Below, piece after piece: positions 6,003 through 8,620 of a DNA stretch of 8,620 nt. The translations under genes and the position numbers were made by a program. The stretch's first letter is position 1. Each line of letters begins with the position of its first letter. The stretch comes from Actinomycetota bacterium. GTDB taxonomy: Bacteria; Actinomycetota; Coriobacteriia; Anaerosomatales; JAHIQC01. Location: positions 1-8,620 of the forward strand of contig JAHIQC010000060.1 of assembly GCA_018902765.1 (NCBI GenBank), in the 5' to 3' direction. The notes below the pieces were generated by a model. That model saw nothing but the letters and a program-made list of their open reading frames with translations, was not told where the DNA came from and did not search any database.

Positions 6003-7487
6003 CTACTGCTTGGCCCGCACTTTCATGCCGTCGACAAGCTCGATCGGGCCGGACAGCGCCACAGTATCCCCTTCGGTGACCCCAGATGTGATCTGGGCCT
6101 GGGTCTCAGTCAGGGTTCCGACTTGCACTTCGATTCGCTTGAGCACGCCGTCTGTGACCTTGTACACGAAGGTCGTTCCTCCTTCGTCGAACAACGCCTC
6201 GACCGGAATGGTGGTTGCCCCAGGGACCTTGTCGATCTCGATCTGAACGTCGCCCTTCATGCCGATGAGTATGTTCGCCGCCGCATCAGTGAGCTCAAAG
6301 TAGACCGGGAACACCGTACCCCCGGTCGCTGTGAACGTAGCGGCTGACTTGATTTGGGAGACCTTCGACTCAAACGGATCTGCGAAAGCGTCCAGGGTGA
6401 TCGTGCCCCTCATGTCGGGCTTGATGGAGTCCACGTCGACCTCATCGACCTCGGCCATGAAGCTTAGGCCCTTCAGGTCAACTACCGTGAACGGCGCCGA
6501 CTGGGGACCGACCGACACTCCCCTGGCAGGCTTTGGGGTCTGACCATCGGCCGCGGGGGCACCGAGCGCGTTGAACAGCACCACTCCGTCGCTCGGCGCC
6601 GTGAGATCCGCACCCCCGAGGTTGTCTTGGGCCAACGTAAGCGCCTTCCGGGCCTGGTCGACACCAGCCTGGGCGGCTGCCCGCTGCGTCGATAGGCTCG
6701 CCCCCTCGAGCTTGAGCTGAGCGGCCCTGGCCTGAAGATAGGCAGCGTAGCCTTGGTCCACGCCCGCCTGGGCCTGTTTCTGTGAGAGGCTCGGATCGTA
6801 GGCGCCCAGCTTGTCCTGAGCTGCCTTGGCCTGCAAGTAGCCCGCATAGGCTTGCTCCTTGGCCAGCTTGGTTGCGTCGAGCTGGGACAGCGACACCGGA
6901 GTCGGCATGGCACTCGCATCGACCGAAGCCTTCAGCCCGTCATAGGACGCCTTGGCCGATGAGTACGCGGCCCATGCGGCATTGGTTGCCGCAGTGGCCG
7001 CGGCTTTGTCAGCCGCGCTCGGCGCCTGCGCCCCAACCGCATCTCGTGCCGCGAGTGCCGACTGGTACGCGGCCCATGCGGCGCTCGTCCCCGCCCGGGC
7101 TGCCGCCAGATCAGCGCTGGATGGCGCTTGATCGTCAATCGCGACGAGCTGGGATTCTGCTTGGGCCAAACCCGCCTGGGCTTGGGCCACCTGCAGTTCG
7201 AGTGGGCCGGTCTCGAGACGAGCCAACACCGTGCCTTCGCTGACCTTGTCCCCATCCCTCACGAGAACCTCGGATAGCGTGCCGACTGTCGGGGGGAATA
7301 CGTCTGCGCGCAGCCCGGACTCCGCCCGGCCAGAAGCTGTTACCGTTACCGCGAGATCTTGCTTCGCGACTTTAGCCATGTCCACTTGGACGCTCGCCCC
7401 ACCGGAACCGAGCGCCACCGCGGCGACCACGCCTCCCAGCACGACGAGCACCACGAGACCGGCGATGATCTTGGCTTTACGTGACAC
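6003..7487 (-). CDS. HlyD/RND-type membrane-fusion protein (YknX/MacA-like)
   Basis: This 494-residue membrane-anchored adaptor of the MacB-like exporter has an N-terminal membrane anchor (about 6-27) with no lipobox cysteine. The first half of a lipoyl-like domain is at about 65-95 (VGTLSEVLVRDGDKVSEGTVLARLE). A long Ala/Gln-rich helical region, a probable coiled-coil hairpin, runs from about 96 to 290, the second lipoyl half starts at ADLTAPSDGVV (293-303), and beta-barrel and membrane-proximal domains follow to the end. The hairpin is built from internal repeats of 33-34 residues. I start at GTG 7487-7485 because TTGGAGG lies 4 nt upstream and the anchor follows at once. The frame is open much further upstream, but that part overlaps the phosphatase gene and reads as unstructured shadow sequence. 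The stop lies one base before the ATPase ATG. With no sign of an outer membrane partner, it presumably works at a single membrane. Confidence 0.92.
   Translation of the reverse strand: MSRKAKIIAGLVVLVVLGGVVAAVALGSGGASVQVDMAKVAKQDLAVTVTASGRAESGLRADVFPPTVGTLSEVLVRDGDKVSEGTVLARLETGPLELQVAQAQAGLAQAESQLVAIDDQAPSSADLAAARAGTSAAWAAYQSALAARDAVGAQAPSAADKAAATAATNAAWAAYSSAKASYDGLKASVDASAMPTPVSLSQLDATKLAKEQAYAGYLQAKAAQDKLGAYDPSLSQKQAQAGVDQGYAAYLQARAAQLKLEGASLSTQRAAAQAGVDQARKALTLAQDNLGGADLTAPSDGVVLFNALGAPAADGQTPKPARGVSVGPQSAPFTVVDLKGLSFMAEVDEVDVDSIKPDMRGTITLDAFADPFESKVSQIKSAATFTATGGTVFPVYFELTDAAANILIGMKGDVQIEIDKVPGATTIPVEALFDEGGTTFVYKVTDGVLKRIEVQVGTLTETQAQITSGVTEGDTVALSGPIELVDGMKVRAKQ
6963..7082. repeat. 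18-bp direct repeats marking a 34-codon internal duplication
   Basis: The same 18 bases, beginning GTACGCGGCC, occur at 6963-6980 and 7065-7082, exactly 102 nt (34 codons) apart. They encode the shared AAWAAY of two tandem helical units in the membrane-fusion protein: residues 121-154 (APSSADLAAARAG...) and 155-188 (APSAADKAAATAA...). Exact nucleotide identity here, with divergence elsewhere in the unit, suggests a duplication that has since drifted. Confidence 0.75.
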
Positions 7488-7530
7488 GGGTCCTCCAAGT
7501 ACTTCGGTGGCCTGATTGCCCTTGGTTACT

Positions 7531-8277
7531 CTACCCGTTCGTCCCATCGATCCGATGGCTTGTTCGGAAGCGTTCCTCGTCACCCGCCAGAAGCGGGAGC
7601 AGATCGCTGGCGCTTGAGAGCGCGTAGTCCGGCCTCTGCGCAAGGACCACGCTGCGGTCGAACGGCCCCCACAGCGCCGCTGCCGATACCGCACCACCGG
7701 CCACTGCCGCCGCCATGTCATGAGGGCTGTCGCCGATGTAGATGCAGTTCTCAAGAGGAATGCCGAGGATTCCCGCCGCGTGTATCAGTGGATAGGGATC
7801 CGGCTTGTGCACGGTCACATCGTCGGCCCCGACGATGAAGTCGATGTAGCTCTCCAGGCCGAACAACCGCAGGCCCCGCTGTGCGCCCGCGTTGAGCTTG
7901 GAGGTAACGACGCCTATCGGGTAGCCCGCTTCCTTGAGCGCGCGCAAAGCGGCCTCGGTGCCGGGGTACTCCGCAGCCATCGTGTCATGGTGAATGTTGT
8001 TGTGCTCCCGGTAGACGCGGACCAGCTCGTCGGCGTGAGGCGCGGAGATGTCAGCCATCTGAGCGCCGAGTGGTGTGCCTATGTCTCTCAGAAGAACATC
8101 GTCGGGTAGCGGAGCGCCGAGGACTTTCTCGGTCGCGTACCGAAACGACGCGAGAATCAGCCCAATGGTGTCTATCAGCGTCCCGTCCAGATCGAACAGA
8201 ACGGCGCGAACGCGCGAGGCGGGACCGGACTCGGCACCGGTCCCGCCTCTGGAAGGTGTCGGATTACTCGTCGTCAC
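7531..8277 (-). CDS. HAD-superfamily hydrolase, phosphoglycolate phosphatase/PpaX-like
   Basis: This is a 248-residue soluble phosphatase of HAD subfamily I. Motif I is FDLDGT (D29 nucleophile, D31 acid/base), motif II VVTSK (124-128), motif III the lysine of VHKPDP (K159) and motif IV YIGDSPHDM (D184, D188). The helical cap lies between motifs I and II (about 38-110). The pattern matches Gph and PpaX-type enzymes, which remove phosphate from phosphoglycolate, pyrophosphate or other small metabolites; sequence alone does not choose among them. The start is GTG 8277-8275, the only usable start codon before the domain, with GAGGA 5 nt upstream. It overlaps the end of gyrA by 14 nt, so translation is likely coupled. 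Residues 1-22 are a low-complexity lead whose codons contain a strong hairpin. Forty-three bases separate its stop from the adaptor gene. Confidence 0.93.
   Translation of the reverse strand: MTTSNPTPSRGGTGAESGPASRVRAVLFDLDGTLIDTIGLILASFRYATEKVLGAPLPDDVLLRDIGTPLGAQMADISAPHADELVRVYREHNNIHHDTMAAEYPGTEAALRALKEAGYPIGVVTSKLNAGAQRGLRLFGLESYIDFIVGADDVTVHKPDPYPLIHAAGILGIPLENCIYIGDSPHDMAAAVAGGAVSAAALWGPFDRSVVLAQRPDYALSSASDLLPLLAGDEERFRTSHRIDGTNG
8216..8249 (-). terminator. Strong hairpin at the gyrA 3' end, inside the phosphatase 5' codons
   Basis: The arms GAGGCGGGACCGG (8216-8228) and CCGGTCCCGCCTC (8237-8249) pair perfectly over 13 bp around an 8-nt loop. On the minus strand the hairpin starts 14 nt after the gyrA stop and spans codons 10-21 of the phosphatase gene. 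No T-run follows, so a classical Rho-independent terminator is not supported. It may partly terminate or pause gyrA transcription, protect its 3' end, or damp phosphatase translation. Confidence 0.45.
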
Positions 8278-8620
8278 CGACGTCCTCGAACTCCTCGCTC
8301 ACAAGCTCCTCCGCTGCCGCATCAATATCGTTCAGGGCGCTTGCGGTCGGTGTCTCCACCTCAAGCAGGGAGGTCTGACCATCCGGCACCGCTGCGGCCT
8401 TGACCTTCTTCTTGCCCGCGCTTACCCGAGCGATGGCAACAACGCAGTCGGACTTGCTGACGTTCATGACCTTCACGCCCTGGGTCGAACGGCCCAGCTT
8501 GGAAATGTCGTTCGCTTTGACTCGGATGACCACGCCCTCGTGGCTGATCAACATCAGCTCATGCTGCGGCAGCACGATCTTCATGCCAGCCAGCGGGCCC
8601 TTCTTCTCGGTGACCTGGAT
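8264..8620 (-). CDS. gyrA: DNA gyrase subunit A, C-terminal end (partial, 5' end outside window)
   Basis: The frame is open from the window edge and supplies the last 118 residues. It shows the final blade of the GyrA C-terminal beta-pinwheel, which wraps DNA: LMLISHEGVVIRVKANDISKLGRSTQGVKVMNV, where GRSTQGVK is a blade form of the GyrA-box-type repeat. After the pinwheel (from about KKKVKAA) comes a flexible acidic tail ending EELVSEEFEDVGDDE, comparable to acidic tails that tune supercoiling in other GyrA proteins. Together with GyrB it introduces negative supercoils using ATP. A topoisomerase IV ParC subunit is the alternative, but the blade sequence and the downstream tRNA-Ile favour gyrA. 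The stop TAA overlaps the start region of the phosphatase gene by 14 nt. Confidence 0.92.
   Translation of the reverse strand: MQVTEKKGPLAGMKIVLPQHELMLISHEGVVIRVKANDISKLGRSTQGVKVMNVSKSDCVVAIARVSAGKKKVKAAAVPDGQTSLLEVETPTASALNDIDAAAEELVSEEFEDVGDDE

Noticed and set aside
6999..7017. 7-bp GC hairpin in the membrane-fusion protein gene
   Set aside because: It is short, lies within Ala-rich codons (GCC/GCG runs), and has no T-tract. It is expected from codon composition.
7488..7754. Upstream extension of the membrane-fusion protein frame by 89 residues
   Set aside because: It overlaps the phosphatase gene on the same strand, reads as Arg/Ser/Thr-rich shadow sequence, and lacks a ribosome site. 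GTG 7487 has GGAGG upstream and directly precedes the membrane anchor.

Overview
The window is GC-rich, densely coded chromosomal DNA with short or overlapping gene junctions. It most likely comes from an actinobacterium, perhaps of the Coriobacteriia or a related anaerobic lineage. This rests on protein style and on gene order: the end of gyrA, with a tRNA-Ile(GAU) a few genes downstream on the same strand, as in the gyrB-gyrA-ileT neighbourhood of many actinobacteria. If that holds, the locus lies close to the replication origin. The lineage is inferred, not shown.

Layout from right to left, since most genes are on the minus strand. The 3' end of gyrA (8264-8620) overlaps by 14 nt a HAD-superfamily phosphatase (7531-8277). 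A 13-bp perfect hairpin sits just after the gyrA stop, inside the first codons of the phosphatase. Forty-three bases further on is a three-gene export module of MacB/YknXYZ type: membrane-fusion protein (6003-7487), ATPase (5207-6001) and permease (4014-5210). Its junctions are TAG-C-ATG and ATGA. No promoter or terminator is evident from gyrA to the permease stop, so all five genes may share transcripts. The only plus-strand gene is a bifunctional-nuclease (DUF151) protein (3507-3998), which converges on the permease with 15 bp between stop codons.

The region 3073-3506 holds no protein gene. It contains a tRNA-Ile(GAU) (3256-3332, minus) with a plausible promoter (3354-3383) and a terminator-like hairpin (3212-3242), the leader of the nuclease gene, and the likely control region of the next operon.

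The left third is a second, unrelated exporter on the minus strand: a GbsR/MarR-type regulator (2605-3072, start uncertain), an ABC-2-type ATPase (1745-2608), a permease (501-1748) and a second permease cut by the window edge (1-504). All three junctions are 4-nt ATGA overlaps, so this is a tightly coupled, probably self-regulated operon whose two permeases likely form one heterodimeric pump. Substrates of both exporters are unknown.

Every gene falls into a recognisable family, and I see no clearly new system, mobile element or CRISPR array. The less ordinary points are sequence-level: the hairpin at the gyrA/phosphatase overlap, a strong G-quadruplex motif in the MacB-like permease gene, internal 34-residue repeats in the adaptor protein, and a 20-bp perfect palindrome in the nuclease gene.
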